Shown: positions 8,756 to 17,349 of the stretch, piece by piece
Layout of the letters: every line of letters starts with the position of its first letter
Numbering within the stretch: position 1 is the first letter of the stretch
DNA from: Butyrivibrio sp.
GTDB taxonomy: Bacteria; Bacillota; Clostridia; Lachnospirales; Lachnospiraceae
Reading direction: 5' to 3'
Length of the DNA stretch: 36,647 nucleotides
NCBI GenBank assembly: GCA_015056585.1
Contig: SVFZ01000054.1
Location: forward strand, 1-36,647
The notes under the pieces: model-generated
Seen by the model: only the letters and a program-made list of their open reading frames with translations
Told to the model about the DNA's origin: nothing
The model's database searches: none
Made by a program: the position numbers and the translations under genes

Positions 8756-8792
8756 AGGCGGGTTAGTCCTATAGATTAACCCGCCTGTTTTT
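8756..8792 (+). terminator. Terminator of the MMPL operon
   Basis: A perfect 10-bp stem, AGGCGGGTTA (8756-8765) with TAACCCGCCT (8777-8786), is followed by GTTTTTG. It ends the exporter/heptad-protein transcript. Confidence 0.9.
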
Positions 8793-8838
8793 GCATTGCT
8801 GTTCACACATAATTCACATTTTTTTGTGAAATTTTTTA

Positions 8839-8867
8839 TTGAATACATTTTCTAAATCGGTTAAGAT
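8839..8867 (+). promoter_or_regulatory. Promoter for the 52-residue gene
   Basis: TTGAAT (8839-8844), a 17-bp spacer and TAAGAT (8862-8867) make a good housekeeping promoter. It would start RNA near 8874 and give a leader of about 80 nt before the small gene. Confidence 0.55.
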
Positions 8868-8910
8868 ACATTCGCTTAATGTTTTATGGAAAGCGGATAA
8901 GATGATTTGT

Positions 8911-8951
8911 TTGTCTAAGTAAGACAATAGCTGCTTGTTCAGACAAGGAGG
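8911..8951 (+). promoter_or_regulatory. Leader with alternative hairpins at a ribosome-binding site
   Basis: TTGTCT (8911-8916) can pair with AGACAA at 8922-8927 or with an identical AGACAA at 8941-8946, which abuts the AAGGAGG ribosome site (8945-8951). CTTGT (8934-8938) also pairs with ACAAG (8943-8947), covering part of the same site. The duplicated AGACAA gives a simple two-state arrangement that could mask or free the start of the small gene. Structure is seen; a regulatory role is inferred. Confidence 0.4.
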
Positions 8952-8956
8952 ATGAA

Positions 8957-9115
8957 ATGGGCGAATGGAAGATTGCCTTTGATAGGATAATGGATCAATT
9001 ATATAATCACCCTGAGGAGATGAGGGCAAGATTGTTGGCTAAATATGAGAAACCGGTTGTTAACACGAACAGACACCCCCAGACAGCAATTGAGATGCTT
9101 CAAAGCCTGAGGTAA
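8957..9115 (+). CDS. 52-residue protein of unknown function
   Basis: A short reading frame with a perfect AAGGAGG five bases before ATG 8957, its own promoter-like sequence upstream and a strong terminator 17 bp after TAA 9113-9115. The product is soluble, rich in charged residues and probably helical: MGEWKIAFDRIMDQLY at the start, then HPEEMRARLLAKYEK, and a polar tail ending AIEMLQSLR. No family is recognised and no TM or signal is present. The single-gene transcript, ideal ribosome site and dedicated terminator argue for a real gene. It could be a small regulator or adaptor. The HD-GYP gene starts 169 bp downstream from its own promoter. Confidence 0.7.
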   Translation: MGEWKIAFDRIMDQLYNHPEEMRARLLAKYEKPVVNTNRHPQTAIEMLQSLR

Positions 9116-9132
9116 TATATTGAGATTTTAGG

Positions 9133-9162
9133 ACAGACCTGATCATTCAGGTCTGTTTTTTT
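9133..9162 (+). terminator. Terminator of the 52-residue gene
   Basis: A perfect 10-bp stem, ACAGACCTGA (9133-9142) with TCAGGTCTGT (9147-9156), TCAT loop and seven T. It isolates the small gene from the downstream HD-GYP gene. Confidence 0.92.
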
Positions 9163-9235
9163 ATGTTTTATGAACTGTCCTGAAATTGCAATTTTATCCT
9201 TTTTGTTATTTTTATCTTAATATGATTAAAATTAA

Positions 9236-9264
9236 TTGCGCATTCACATCACTATGGGTATAAT
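9236..9264 (+). promoter_or_regulatory. Promoter of the HD-GYP gene
   Basis: TTGCGC (9236-9241), a 17-bp spacer and a perfect TATAAT (9259-9264). RNA would begin near 9271, leaving a very short leader before ATG 9285. Confidence 0.65.
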
Positions 9265-9284
9265 AGAAAATGGTGTAAAAGGTT

Positions 9285-11420
9285 ATGTATGTAAAAGAAA
9301 GTTTGATCACAGCTGTTATGAGACATTTTTCAAAATTAAAATTATGTTCGGAATCGCATAATTTACCAAAGGCCGGATATTTTGTAATCATTGTATTGTA
9401 TATTATTATGTCCAGGATCACAGGTGTTCTTTCTAATTCACAGGAAGTGATACTTATGGGGAATCAGATGATTCCGTTTTCATCTCTGGCCGGAGCTTTT
9501 TCTTCGTTTTCAAGCATGCTAATGATATTCCTTGTGGTTTTCTATGGTCACATAGGTTTTTACACCGCAACAGCAATCATTCTTTACAGGCTATTTATTC
9601 TGATAAATATTATATTTGTTTCTCATAATTTCCCAACCATTCCGGGGATATTTACAAATTTTGTTACCTTTTTGGCTATTGCTCTTATCCAGCGAAGGAA
9701 CAACAGAATTGATAAATTTAAAGAGAGTGAGCTTTCTCACCTCAAGGAACAGCAGAAATTCTCTCAAAGACTCTTTGAACAGACAGCAACTGCCCTTGTC
9801 AGTGCCATTGATGCCAAGGATGAATATTCCAGAGGCCATTCTCAGAGGGTTGCCGATTACTCAGAAAAGATAGCAAAGTGCCTTGGGAAAAGTGAGGAAG
9901 ACTGCCGTAAGATCTATTATGCAGCGCTTCTTCATGATGTTGGAAAGATAGGTATTGCTGACAATATCATTAACAAGGACTGTGAGCCCACTGAGGAAGA
10001 GTACAAGATAATCATGGAACATCCCAGCATCGGAGAGCAGATTCTTTCAAGTATCACTGAGTATCCGTATCTTAGCATAGGTGCTAAATATCATCATGAA
10101 CGCTATGATGGTAAGGGATATCCGGAGGGACTCAAAGGCGAGGATATTCCGGAGATTGCAAGGATAATTGCGGTTGCGGACACCTATGATGCTATGACGT
10201 CAAGCAGAAGCTACAGGGCTGCACTTCCACAGCTGGTTGCAAGCGAGGAATTGGCAAAGGCATCAGGAACACAACTTGATCCCGTTTTTGTTCGTGTGAT
10301 GGAGCATGTAATTGACCTTGATTTTGATTACGGCGAGATGGAGAAATCTGCACTTAAGGCAATAGCAGGAGCAGATGAGCTTGTCTGCAAAAAATACAGA
10401 GATGAGGTTACAACAGGAAAGAGGATTACTTACTACAATACCAGGGTAAGATTTAAATGCCATTTGGACGAGAAGGGTGGCAGAGGACCTGAAATTATCT
10501 TGTTTGATTCTTTTGACGGAAGATATCACGATGATGAGGCCACAGCCAGAGAGCTTCGCTACTACGAATACTGCGATATGTGGATGAATGGAACTATTTC
10601 GGGAAAGGGCGTCAGAAAAACAGAGACGAAGGTTTATTCAGACAAAGACAGAAAGCTGCCTCTTTCGGGAAAAGATAATGGAAGTGCTGATGTATTCTAC
10701 GAGATCAATGCTGTAAAACGTAAGGATCATGCACTTATAACAATTAGTGACGGAATAAATGTAACAGAGCATATAATTGCGCTTCCTGATTCATCGCGTT
10801 TTGTGTATCTTGCACTGTCAGGAGAAAACTGTACAATTAGCGGAATAAGTGCTGATGTGTCAAAGGAAAAAATCCCGGATGATTATATTCCGAGAATTGC
10901 TGAGAAGATCAGTTATATTGATGTGCCACAGGGCGATATTCCCAATGTTCAGATTGACAGTTACAGAACAGATGCCAGTAAGGGCATTCTGATAACTGAT
11001 GAAATGAAGATCAGTTTCCACACTATGAGTCTTCCTACGGCGAGCCTTATATGGCACTGTGCATATATTGTGTTGTTCTCTTCACTGGACGGAACAGTGA
11101 ACGGAGAAAACTATGTAGAGTATGGTCTGATAAGGACTGATGGTGAGTATTGGGACGTTGATCAGGAAAACAATAACAAGATCGTCGCCTATATAAACGA
11201 TGATTTTAATGGCTGGGATGCATGGAAGAAGGCTAATAAAGAGGGGCTGGATTATGCAATCTCGATTAAGAAAAATAATAATCTGATTACTGTTTCAACC
11301 CAGAATGCAGGTATTTCTATAAAAAATACTACAAACTTTGCAGATATGCCGCCTAAAATATATGCGGCATTAACAGGTGATCAGTGCGCTATTACAAATA
11401 TCAGAATTAATAGAGCGTAA
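9285..11420 (+). CDS. Membrane HD-GYP c-di-GMP phosphodiesterase with unrecognised C-terminal half
   Basis: A 711-residue protein predicted to hydrolyse cyclic di-GMP. Residues about 30-135 hold roughly four TM segments, followed by a charged helix (about 138-165) and an HD-GYP domain (about 166-355). Visible active-site parts are His217-Asp218 in LLHDVGKIG, His246 in EHPSIG, His270-His271 and Gly278-Tyr-Pro in HHERYDGKGYP, and Asp299 in VADTYDAMT, so the enzyme looks intact. Residues about 385-711 are unusual: two beta-rich segments that I do not recognise, the second with WHCAYIVLFSS and YINDDFNGWDAWKKAN. These follow a cytoplasmic enzyme domain, so they are probably cytoplasmic sensors or binding modules. 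It sits alone between its own promoter and a converging fructose operon. Confidence 0.88.
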   Translation: MYVKESLITAVMRHFSKLKLCSESHNLPKAGYFVIIVLYIIMSRITGVLSNSQEVILMGNQMIPFSSLAGAFSSFSSMLMIFLVVFYGHIGFYTATAIILYRLFILINIIFVSHNFPTIPGIFTNFVTFLAIALIQRRNNRIDKFKESELSHLKEQQKFSQRLFEQTATALVSAIDAKDEYSRGHSQRVADYSEKIAKCLGKSEEDCRKIYYAALLHDVGKIGIADNIINKDCEPTEEEYKIIMEHPSIGEQILSSITEYPYLSIGAKYHHERYDGKGYPEGLKGEDIPEIARIIAVADTYDAMTSSRSYRAALPQLVASEELAKASGTQLDPVFVRVMEHVIDLDFDYGEMEKSALKAIAGADELVCKKYRDEVTTGKRITYYNTRVRFKCHLDEKGGRGPEIILFDSFDGRYHDDEATARELRYYEYCDMWMNGTISGKGVRKTETKVYSDKDRKLPLSGKDNGSADVFYEINAVKRKDHALITISDGINVTEHIIALPDSSRFVYLALSGENCTISGISADVSKEKIPDDYIPRIAEKISYIDVPQGDIPNVQIDSYRTDASKGILITDEMKISFHTMSLPTASLIWHCAYIVLFSSLDGTVNGENYVEYGLIRTDGEYWDVDQENNNKIVAYINDDFNGWDAWKKANKEGLDYAISIKKNNNLITVSTQNAGISIKNTTNFADMPPKIYAALTGDQCAITNIRINRA

Positions 11421-11435
11421 AGGAAGTAAATGGAA

Positions 11436-11500
11436 AAGTAAAATGGGGACGGTTCTTCTGACTGGTTTTCAAACGGTAGAAGAATCGTCCCCATTGACTT
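11436..11500. repeat. GGGGACG palindromic element between convergent genes
   Basis: A long inverted repeat: left arm AATGGGGACG-GTTCTTCT (about 11442-11459), right arm AGAAGAAT-CGTCCCCATT (about 11478-11494), with outer AAGT/ACTT pairing from 11436 to 11500. It separates the convergent HD-GYP gene and ptsI and can act as a bidirectional terminator. GGGGACGGTTCTT/AAGAACCGTCCCC arms are, from memory, frequent dispersed palindromes in Clostridia, so this is probably a REP- or MITE-like copy. Confidence 0.6.
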
Positions 11501-11515
11501 TACTGATATCAGTAG

Positions 11516-13222
11516 TTATTCCTTTACAGCTTCTTTGAGCGCTTTTACAATTTCACCTTCTGTCGGAAGAGACATTACCTTTTCTGCAAGAGCATCAGCC
11601 TCCTTTTTGCTCCACTTTGAGATAATGCAGCGGGCTGTGAGTACCAGCACGGGATTTACTGAAAATTCCGTAAGTCCGAAGGAAATAAGCAGCGGAATCA
11701 TGAGTGGATCTGCAGCTGCTTCGCCACACATTCCCACAGGAATGCCTGCATTTCTTCCACATTCGATTATGTGCTTTATGGAGCGGAGCACTGATGGCTG
11801 GAAAGTGGAGTAGAGGTAAGCAACATCGGCATTTCCTCTGTCTACGCTCATGGTGTACTGTGTAAGGTCGTTGGTTCCGATTGAGAAGAAATCAGCTTCT
11901 TTTGCCAAAAAATCTGCAATAAGAGAAGCGGAAGGAGTCTCAATCATACAGCCGACTTCGATATCTTTGTCATATGGAGTTCCGTTTGCATCAAACTCTT
12001 TTTTTATTCCGGATACAAGTTCTTTTACCTTACGTATCTCTTCAACGCAGGTTACTAAAGGAACCATGATCTTGATCTTGCCAAAGGCACTGGCTCGCAC
12101 AATAGCTCTTAGCTGAAGCTTGTAGGTTTCCTCATTTCCAAGACAATATCTTACAGCACGATATCCAAGGAAGGGATTTTCTTCCTTCTTCATATTAAGG
12201 TACGGAATGTCCTTGTCACCTCCGATATCAAGAGTTCTGATTATGACAGGTTTTCCGGCAAGAGTTTGCGCAGCTTCCTTGTATGCATTAAACTGTTCAT
12301 CCTCAGTAGGGAGATGATTGTTATCCATAAAAAGAAATTCCGACCTGAAAAGACCTATACCTTCGCCGTCACATTCTACAGCCTTTTTTGCATCCTTGGG
12401 AGTTCCTATATTACAGAAAAGTTCTCGGCTTTCGCCGTCGGCAGTTACTGTTGGCTTTCCTAAAAAGCCCTTCAGCTCTGCTTGTTTGCGGATGAAATCC
12501 TCGCGCTTTATTACGTAAGAGGAGAGAACATCCCCCTCGGGATTTAAGTAAACTGTGCCCTCGGTTCCGTCAACGACAGCAGAGTCCTTATCTTTGGCGA
12601 TTTTTGTTATATCCGGGACAGAAAGAACTGCCGGAATTTCAAGAGCTCTTGCAAGGATCGCAGAGTGAGAGGTTTTACCTCCGACCTCTGTGATAATGCC
12701 AACAACATTTTCTTTATTGATCTGAGAAGTCATGGAGGGAGTCAGATCCCGTGCAACTATAATTGTGCCGGGAGCAACCTTTCCGATATCGACTTCTTCA
12801 ATTCCAAGAAGGAGTTTCAGAAGACTTGTCTTAACATCGCTGATATCGGAAGCACGCTGCCTCATCATATCGTCATCCATCTGAGAGAACATGCCTATAA
12901 ACATGTCACAGACTGCCTCTACAGCTGATTCTGCACACTGCCCGGCATCGATCATCTTGCTCATTTCACCTGACATACTGGGATCGGAGATCATAACAAG
13001 GTGTCCCTCTAAAATCTCAGCTTCTTTGGGACCTATTCTTTTTCTGATATCTGATGCCTGCGCCATTGTATCAGCCTTGAATTTCTCAACTGCGGCATTA
13101 AATCTTTCCTTCTCAGCTGCAGTATCTTCTATTTTCTTTTTCTCATATGTAAGATCATGTTCTGCAATAACACATACACTTCCAATTCCAATTCCACGAG
13201 AAGCTGCTATTCCTTTGTACAT
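11516..13222 (-). CDS. ptsI: Phosphoenolpyruvate-protein phosphotransferase (PTS Enzyme I)
   Basis: Enzyme I moves phosphate from PEP to HPr in the cytoplasm and starts all PTS sugar uptake. The 568 residues show the N-terminal phospho-His/HPr-binding domain with GGKTSHSAILAR (active His186) and the C-terminal PEP-binding barrel with LFRSEFLFM, GTNDLTQYTMSVDR and GMCGEAAADP containing the conserved Cys. Length and motifs are normal for the family. GGAGG precedes ATG 13220-13222. It is the last gene of the minus-strand fru operon, 11 bp after ptsH, ending at a shared palindromic terminator. Its location in a fructose operon rather than with a general ptsH suggests that the cell makes its PTS phosphorelay mainly on fructose induction, or that a second copy lies elsewhere. 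Confidence 0.96.
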   Translation of the reverse strand: MYKGIAASRGIGIGSVCVIAEHDLTYEKKKIEDTAAEKERFNAAVEKFKADTMAQASDIRKRIGPKEAEILEGHLVMISDPSMSGEMSKMIDAGQCAESAVEAVCDMFIGMFSQMDDDMMRQRASDISDVKTSLLKLLLGIEEVDIGKVAPGTIIVARDLTPSMTSQINKENVVGIITEVGGKTSHSAILARALEIPAVLSVPDITKIAKDKDSAVVDGTEGTVYLNPEGDVLSSYVIKREDFIRKQAELKGFLGKPTVTADGESRELFCNIGTPKDAKKAVECDGEGIGLFRSEFLFMDNNHLPTEDEQFNAYKEAAQTLAGKPVIIRTLDIGGDKDIPYLNMKKEENPFLGYRAVRYCLGNEETYKLQLRAIVRASAFGKIKIMVPLVTCVEEIRKVKELVSGIKKEFDANGTPYDKDIEVGCMIETPSASLIADFLAKEADFFSIGTNDLTQYTMSVDRGNADVAYLYSTFQPSVLRSIKHIIECGRNAGIPVGMCGEAAADPLMIPLLISFGLTEFSVNPVLVLTARCIISKWSKKEADALAEKVMSLPTEGEIVKALKEAVKE

Positions 13223-13233
13223 GATTTCCTCCG

Positions 13234-13497
13234 TCAGTCACCCAATCCGCTTTCCACAAGTTCTACAGCCTTTTTGAGGGCTTCATTTTCATCGGGACCA
13301 TCGCACTGAATCTCGATTTCAGCGCCGCATTTGATGCATGCGCTCATGAGCATCATTACGCTCTTTGCGTCATAAGTTGTGTCATTAAATACAATCTTTA
13401 CATCGCTGGCAAACGGAGTCATTGTCTGGCTGAAAAGACTTGCCGGACGCATGTGCATTCCCTGTTCATTTGTTACTGTGATTTTCTGTGATACCAT
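13234..13497 (-). CDS. ptsH: HPr phosphocarrier protein
   Basis: HPr relays phosphate from Enzyme I to FruA. The start is taken at ATG 13495-13497, not the longer frame to 13533, because the family begins there and AAAGGATGG lies just upstream; the product is 87 residues. Numbered from this start, the phospho-acceptor is exactly His15 (QGMHMRPAS) and the regulatory serine is Ser46 (DAKSVMMLMS), as in HPr proteins controlled by HPr kinase in Firmicutes. The loop after His15 reads HMRPAS instead of the usual HARPA, a mild divergence. It lies between fruA and ptsI in one transcript. Confidence 0.94.
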   Translation of the reverse strand: MVSQKITVTNEQGMHMRPASLFSQTMTPFASDVKIVFNDTTYDAKSVMMLMSACIKCGAEIEIQCDGPDENEALKKAVELVESGLGD

Positions 13498-13562
13498 ATT
13501 TTTCCATCCTTTTCCTAAAATGCTTATGTACAAAAATTGTGCGTATCCTTAAGGATATGTGA

Positions 13563-15485
13563 TCAATCATCAACTCTTTTTTTGAGAAGACCAAGCATCA
13601 GACATCCTGCAAAAGAGCCAACAAGGAGAGCTACGAGGTACATAGCTACATTTCCTACTACAGGGAATACGAAGATTCCGCCGTGAGGAGCCATAAGTGT
13701 GCACTTAAATACCATTGAGAGAGCACCTGCAACTCCTGATCCAACCATAAGTGAAGGAATCACGCGTAGAGGATCTGCTGCTGCAAATGGGATAGCACCC
13801 TCAGTAATGAAGCAAAGTCCCATGATAAAGTTTACAGGACCGGACTTTCTTTCTGCAGGAGTAAACTTGTTTTTGAAGAAAATTGTTGCAAGGGCAATAG
13901 CAACAGGAGGAACCATACCACCAACCATGATTGCAGCCATGATCATGTAACCTGTCTCATTCTGGTTTGCAAGGCTTGCAAGTCCGAATGCGTAAGCGGC
14001 TTTATTAAGAGGACCACCCATATCTGTAGCCATCATAGCGCCAAGCAGGATACCGAGAACAACCATGGAACCTGTTCCCATGCCTTCAAGAACTGCTGTG
14101 ATCCAAGCGTTAAGTGCACCAACCAGAGGATTTATAGCACACATTACAAGTCCGATCACAAGGATTCCGCAAAGAGGGTAGATGAGTACAGGCTTGATTC
14201 CCTCAAGTGCCTGTGGAAGGTTTTCACAGATCTTTTCAAGGAAAAGAACCACATAACCTGCTACAAAACCGGCTACAAGTGCGCCAAGGAAGGCAGAAGG
14301 AATATTTCCGCCGGGTGCAGCAAACGTAGCACCTGTGCTTGCAAGAGCACCACCTACGAAACCAACAGCAAGACCAGGACGATCAGCAATACTCTGAGCG
14401 ATAAATCCGGCAAGGATTGGAAGCATGAAGCCAAAGGCTGTGCCTCCTATAGCCTTAAACCATGCAGCAACAGGAGTATTTGAACCAAAATTACTAGGAT
14501 CTATTGAATAGTCGTCCAAAAGGAAAGCAATGGCAATAAGGATACCGCCGCCGATGACGAATGGAAGCATGTGTGAAACACCGTTCATAAGGTGCTTGTA
14601 CAGTTTCCTTCCGACTGATTCGTTTTCTGATGCGGTGTTCTGAACAACCTTACCTGTGTGATGATATTTGGTAACATCACCGTCTAGTGCTTTTCTGATA
14701 AGTGTCTCAGGATTGTGTATGGCTTCTTTTGTAGATGTTATGATAACATCCTTTCCGTCGAATCTCCCCATCTCAATATTCTTGTCGCAGGCAATGATGA
14801 TAACATCAGCTTCTGCAATCTCTGCTGATGTAAGGACATCCTTTGCTCCTGCGGAACCGTCTTTTTCCACCTTGATATTAAGTCCCATGTCTTTTGCCTT
14901 GAGTTCAAGAGCCTCGGCAGCCATGAAAGTGTGAGCGATTCCTGTGGGGCAGGCTGTAACACCAAGGAGCTTTTTGGGAGCTGCCTTAGGAGCAGAAGCA
15001 GCCTTTTTTGCCGCATCTTCTTTATCTTTTTCAGCTTCCTTCTCATCCACGATGGAAAGGAATTCATCGGGAGTCTGTGCTTCAAGCAGCTTTGCTGCAA
15101 ACTTCTGATCCATTAAAAGAGTCATAAGCTTTGCGAGAACTTCCAGATGAGTATCTGCTGCGGTGTCAGGAGCGGCTATCATAAAGAACAGCTTGCTCGG
15201 AGCACCGTCAAGAGATTTGTAGTCGATACCGGCAGGGATTGTAACAGCAGTAACACCTGCAGTGGATACGGAAGAGGATTTTGCATGCGGAACTGCAATG
15301 CCCATTCCGATAGCAGTGGAACCTTTGTCCTCTCTTGCCAGGATTGCCTTTTTGAAAGCAGAAACATTATTTAAGTTTCCGACTCTTTCATGAAGCTCGA
15401 TCAGAGCATCAATAGCAGCGTTTTGATCTCCTGCGTCGACATTTAAGTTAATGCCATCTTTTCTGAGTAGATCGGTGATTTTCAT
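13563..15485 (-). CDS. fruA: Fructose PTS transporter, EIIABC fusion
   Basis: Takes up fructose with phosphorylation to fructose 1-phosphate. The start is set at ATG 15483-15485, which has AAGGAGGG ten bases upstream and begins the EIIA domain (MKITDLLRKD); the longer frame to 15563 has no such site. The 640 residues contain EIIA (about 1-150, active His67 in GIAVPHAKS), a Lys/Ala-rich linker, EIIB (about 172-270, active Cys179 in VTACPTGIAHT) and the membrane EIIC (about 290-640) with about ten TMs and the DMGGPLNKAAYAFG motif. A TGCGC-TTT-GCGCA hairpin (15505-15517) lies just upstream of the ribosome site in the 108-bp gap after fruK; it may set transcript stability. Confidence 0.96.
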   Translation of the reverse strand: MKITDLLRKDGINLNVDAGDQNAAIDALIELHERVGNLNNVSAFKKAILAREDKGSTAIGMGIAVPHAKSSSVSTAGVTAVTIPAGIDYKSLDGAPSKLFFMIAAPDTAADTHLEVLAKLMTLLMDQKFAAKLLEAQTPDEFLSIVDEKEAEKDKEDAAKKAASAPKAAPKKLLGVTACPTGIAHTFMAAEALELKAKDMGLNIKVEKDGSAGAKDVLTSAEIAEADVIIIACDKNIEMGRFDGKDVIITSTKEAIHNPETLIRKALDGDVTKYHHTGKVVQNTASENESVGRKLYKHLMNGVSHMLPFVIGGGILIAIAFLLDDYSIDPSNFGSNTPVAAWFKAIGGTAFGFMLPILAGFIAQSIADRPGLAVGFVGGALASTGATFAAPGGNIPSAFLGALVAGFVAGYVVLFLEKICENLPQALEGIKPVLIYPLCGILVIGLVMCAINPLVGALNAWITAVLEGMGTGSMVVLGILLGAMMATDMGGPLNKAAYAFGLASLANQNETGYMIMAAIMVGGMVPPVAIALATIFFKNKFTPAERKSGPVNFIMGLCFITEGAIPFAAADPLRVIPSLMVGSGVAGALSMVFKCTLMAPHGGIFVFPVVGNVAMYLVALLVGSFAGCLMLGLLKKRVDD

Positions 15486-15593
15486 AATTGTTTGTCCCTC
15501 CTTATGCGCTTTGCGCAAATTACATTTTTCTTTTGTCTCCCCAAGAAACTTCATAGTGTGCATCTTTTGTCCGGAAAGTGACTAAAATTCTTG

Positions 15594-16499
15594 TCAGAGA
15601 GTGTCATAGATGCTCAGGATGTCTTTGCCGGTTGCAAGGTCATCCGAAAAAGCAGTGGCACTTCCGGCTGCAGTGCCCATTTTAAGGGCCTTTTCATAAC
15701 TGTGATTCTTTTTAAAACCTGCTATAAATCCCGCAACCATTGAATCTCCGGCGCCAACTGAGTTTTTGACTGTGCCTTTCGGAACACCGATGCGGAATTT
15801 TTCACCTGTTTCTGCTATCAGCATCGCTCCATCACCTGCCATGGAAATAAGAACGTTTCGGGCTCCCATTTCCTGAAGCTTTTTTGCGTGCTCCTCAAGT
15901 TCATCGTCAGTCTTTAGCTCTTTTCCGAACATTTCACCAAGCTCGTGATTGTTCGGCTTTATTAAAAATGGATGGTATTTCAGGACATTCAAAAGAAGGT
16001 CTTTGGTCGCATCCACAACGACATCGATTTTTCTGTCTTTTATCTGTTCTATGATCTTTTCGTAAACATCACTTGGAAGAGAGCTTGGTATGCTTCCCGC
16101 CAGGATCAGAGTGTCGCCGTCCTTTAGCTGATCAAGTTTTTTAAAGAGTTCCTTCTGAGAACTTTCAGGGATCATAGGCCCCTGAGCATTTAGCTCGGTT
16201 TCCTCTTTTCCTTTTATCTTTACATTTATTCTGGAAATGCCTTCGGGGAGTTTGACGAAATCAGCTTTTATACCTTTTTCGTCGACACTTTTTTTGATCG
16301 CATCTCCGGTAAAACCTGCTATAAATCCAAGTGCTGTACTTTCAAGGCCAAGGTTTTTAAGAATAGTAGAAACATTTATGCCTTTTCCGCCAAAGTAACA
16401 CTCTTCGGAAGCTGAGCGGTTTGTCATACCGGGCTTTAGATCATCCGTCATCCTGACTACATAGTCGATAGCAGGATTAAAGGTAACTGTGTAGATCAT
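15594..16499 (-). CDS. fruK: 1-phosphofructokinase
   Basis: Phosphorylates fructose 1-phosphate to fructose 1,6-bisphosphate, the step after FruA. The 301-residue PfkB-family protein shows the N-terminal substrate part (TFNPAIDYVV), GGKGINVS around residue 38, and the C-terminal ATP/catalytic signature NSVGAGDSMVAGF with base Asp252. Its ATG overlaps the stop codon of fruR by four bases (ATGA), showing translational coupling. Length is normal and no residue is missing. Tagatose-6-phosphate kinase is the main alternative in this family, but the FruA/FruR setting makes 1-phosphofructokinase far more likely. Confidence 0.95.
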   Translation of the reverse strand: MIYTVTFNPAIDYVVRMTDDLKPGMTNRSASEECYFGGKGINVSTILKNLGLESTALGFIAGFTGDAIKKSVDEKGIKADFVKLPEGISRINVKIKGKEETELNAQGPMIPESSQKELFKKLDQLKDGDTLILAGSIPSSLPSDVYEKIIEQIKDRKIDVVVDATKDLLLNVLKYHPFLIKPNNHELGEMFGKELKTDDELEEHAKKLQEMGARNVLISMAGDGAMLIAETGEKFRIGVPKGTVKNSVGAGDSMVAGFIAGFKKNHSYEKALKMGTAAGSATAFSDDLATGKDILSIYDTL

Positions 16500-17269
16500 G
16501 CTTTTCCTCCTTCATTTAATGTACCGATGACTTTAACAACGGTTTTGCCCAGATAGCTTTTGTCTACTTCACGGTCGGTAATGATGCTGCAGTTTGAGAT
16601 ATCAGCGAAGGTGACGCTGCTGATCTGTCCGAATTTGCTATGGTCTGCCAGAACATAGGATACGTATGCATGCTTTACAGCCTCGGCTTTTACAAGTGCT
16701 TCATCCACGTCAGGGGTAGTAAAACCCGCATTTAATGAAATTCCGTTGGTTCCCATGAATGCCTTGGAAAAGTGATATTTGCTGATCCCCTCTATGCAGT
16801 CGGGACCAATTATGGCTTCGGTGGACTGCTTACATCTGCCGCCGATGATCATTGTTGAGAGCCCCTTTTCCAAAAGTCTCTTTGCATGAACAATTCCGTT
16901 TGTGATGTACTTGGCCTTGGTGTTCTCAATGTATTTGATCATCTCAAGGGTAGTAGTACCTGAGTCTATATATACAAAGTCATCATCGTCTATGAGAGAG
17001 ACTGCATATTTACTGATTGCATCTTTTTCATCTACATTGAGAGAAGCCTTGGCACTTACACTGGGCTCGGAAGTGTTGACATCTGAGCTGGATAAAGAGG
17101 TTGCGCCTCCGAATACCTTCATTATTCTGCGCTCATCGTGCAGTGCACTTAAGTCTCTTCTGATAGTGGCTGCAGAGGCGTTAAATTCATCCATCAGTTC
17201 CTGAACAGTCACGGCATTTTTTTCTTTAATATATGAAACAATCAGATTACGTCTTTCTTCTGTAAGCAT
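16496..17269 (-). CDS. fruR: DeoR-family regulator of the fructose operon
   Basis: DNA-binding repressor, probably released by fructose 1-phosphate. The start is taken at ATG 17267-17269, preceded by GAGGAGA; the frame could run to 17293 but lacks a ribosome site there. The 257 residues have the DeoR N-terminal winged helix (LTEERRNLIVSYIKEKNAV, then SAATIRRDLSAL) and the sugar-phosphate isomerase-like effector domain, with DSGTTTLEMIKY and the family DKSK-like stretch LADHSKFG near the C terminus. It is the first gene of fruR-fruK-fruA-ptsH-ptsI, so it likely represses itself. The repeat array at 17367-17475 is the candidate operator. Confidence 0.93.
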   Translation of the reverse strand: MLTEERRNLIVSYIKEKNAVTVQELMDEFNASAATIRRDLSALHDERRIMKVFGGATSLSSSDVNTSEPSVSAKASLNVDEKDAISKYAVSLIDDDDFVYIDSGTTTLEMIKYIENTKAKYITNGIVHAKRLLEKGLSTMIIGGRCKQSTEAIIGPDCIEGISKYHFSKAFMGTNGISLNAGFTTPDVDEALVKAEAVKHAYVSYVLADHSKFGQISSVTFADISNCSIITDREVDKSYLGKTVVKVIGTLNEGGKA

Positions 17270-17349
17270 CCTGTCTCCTCTTATAAGTGTCAAATAATCA
17301 TGAATTGGCGTTGATTTTAGATGATTGTGTGTTGGATTATTACTCTGCC

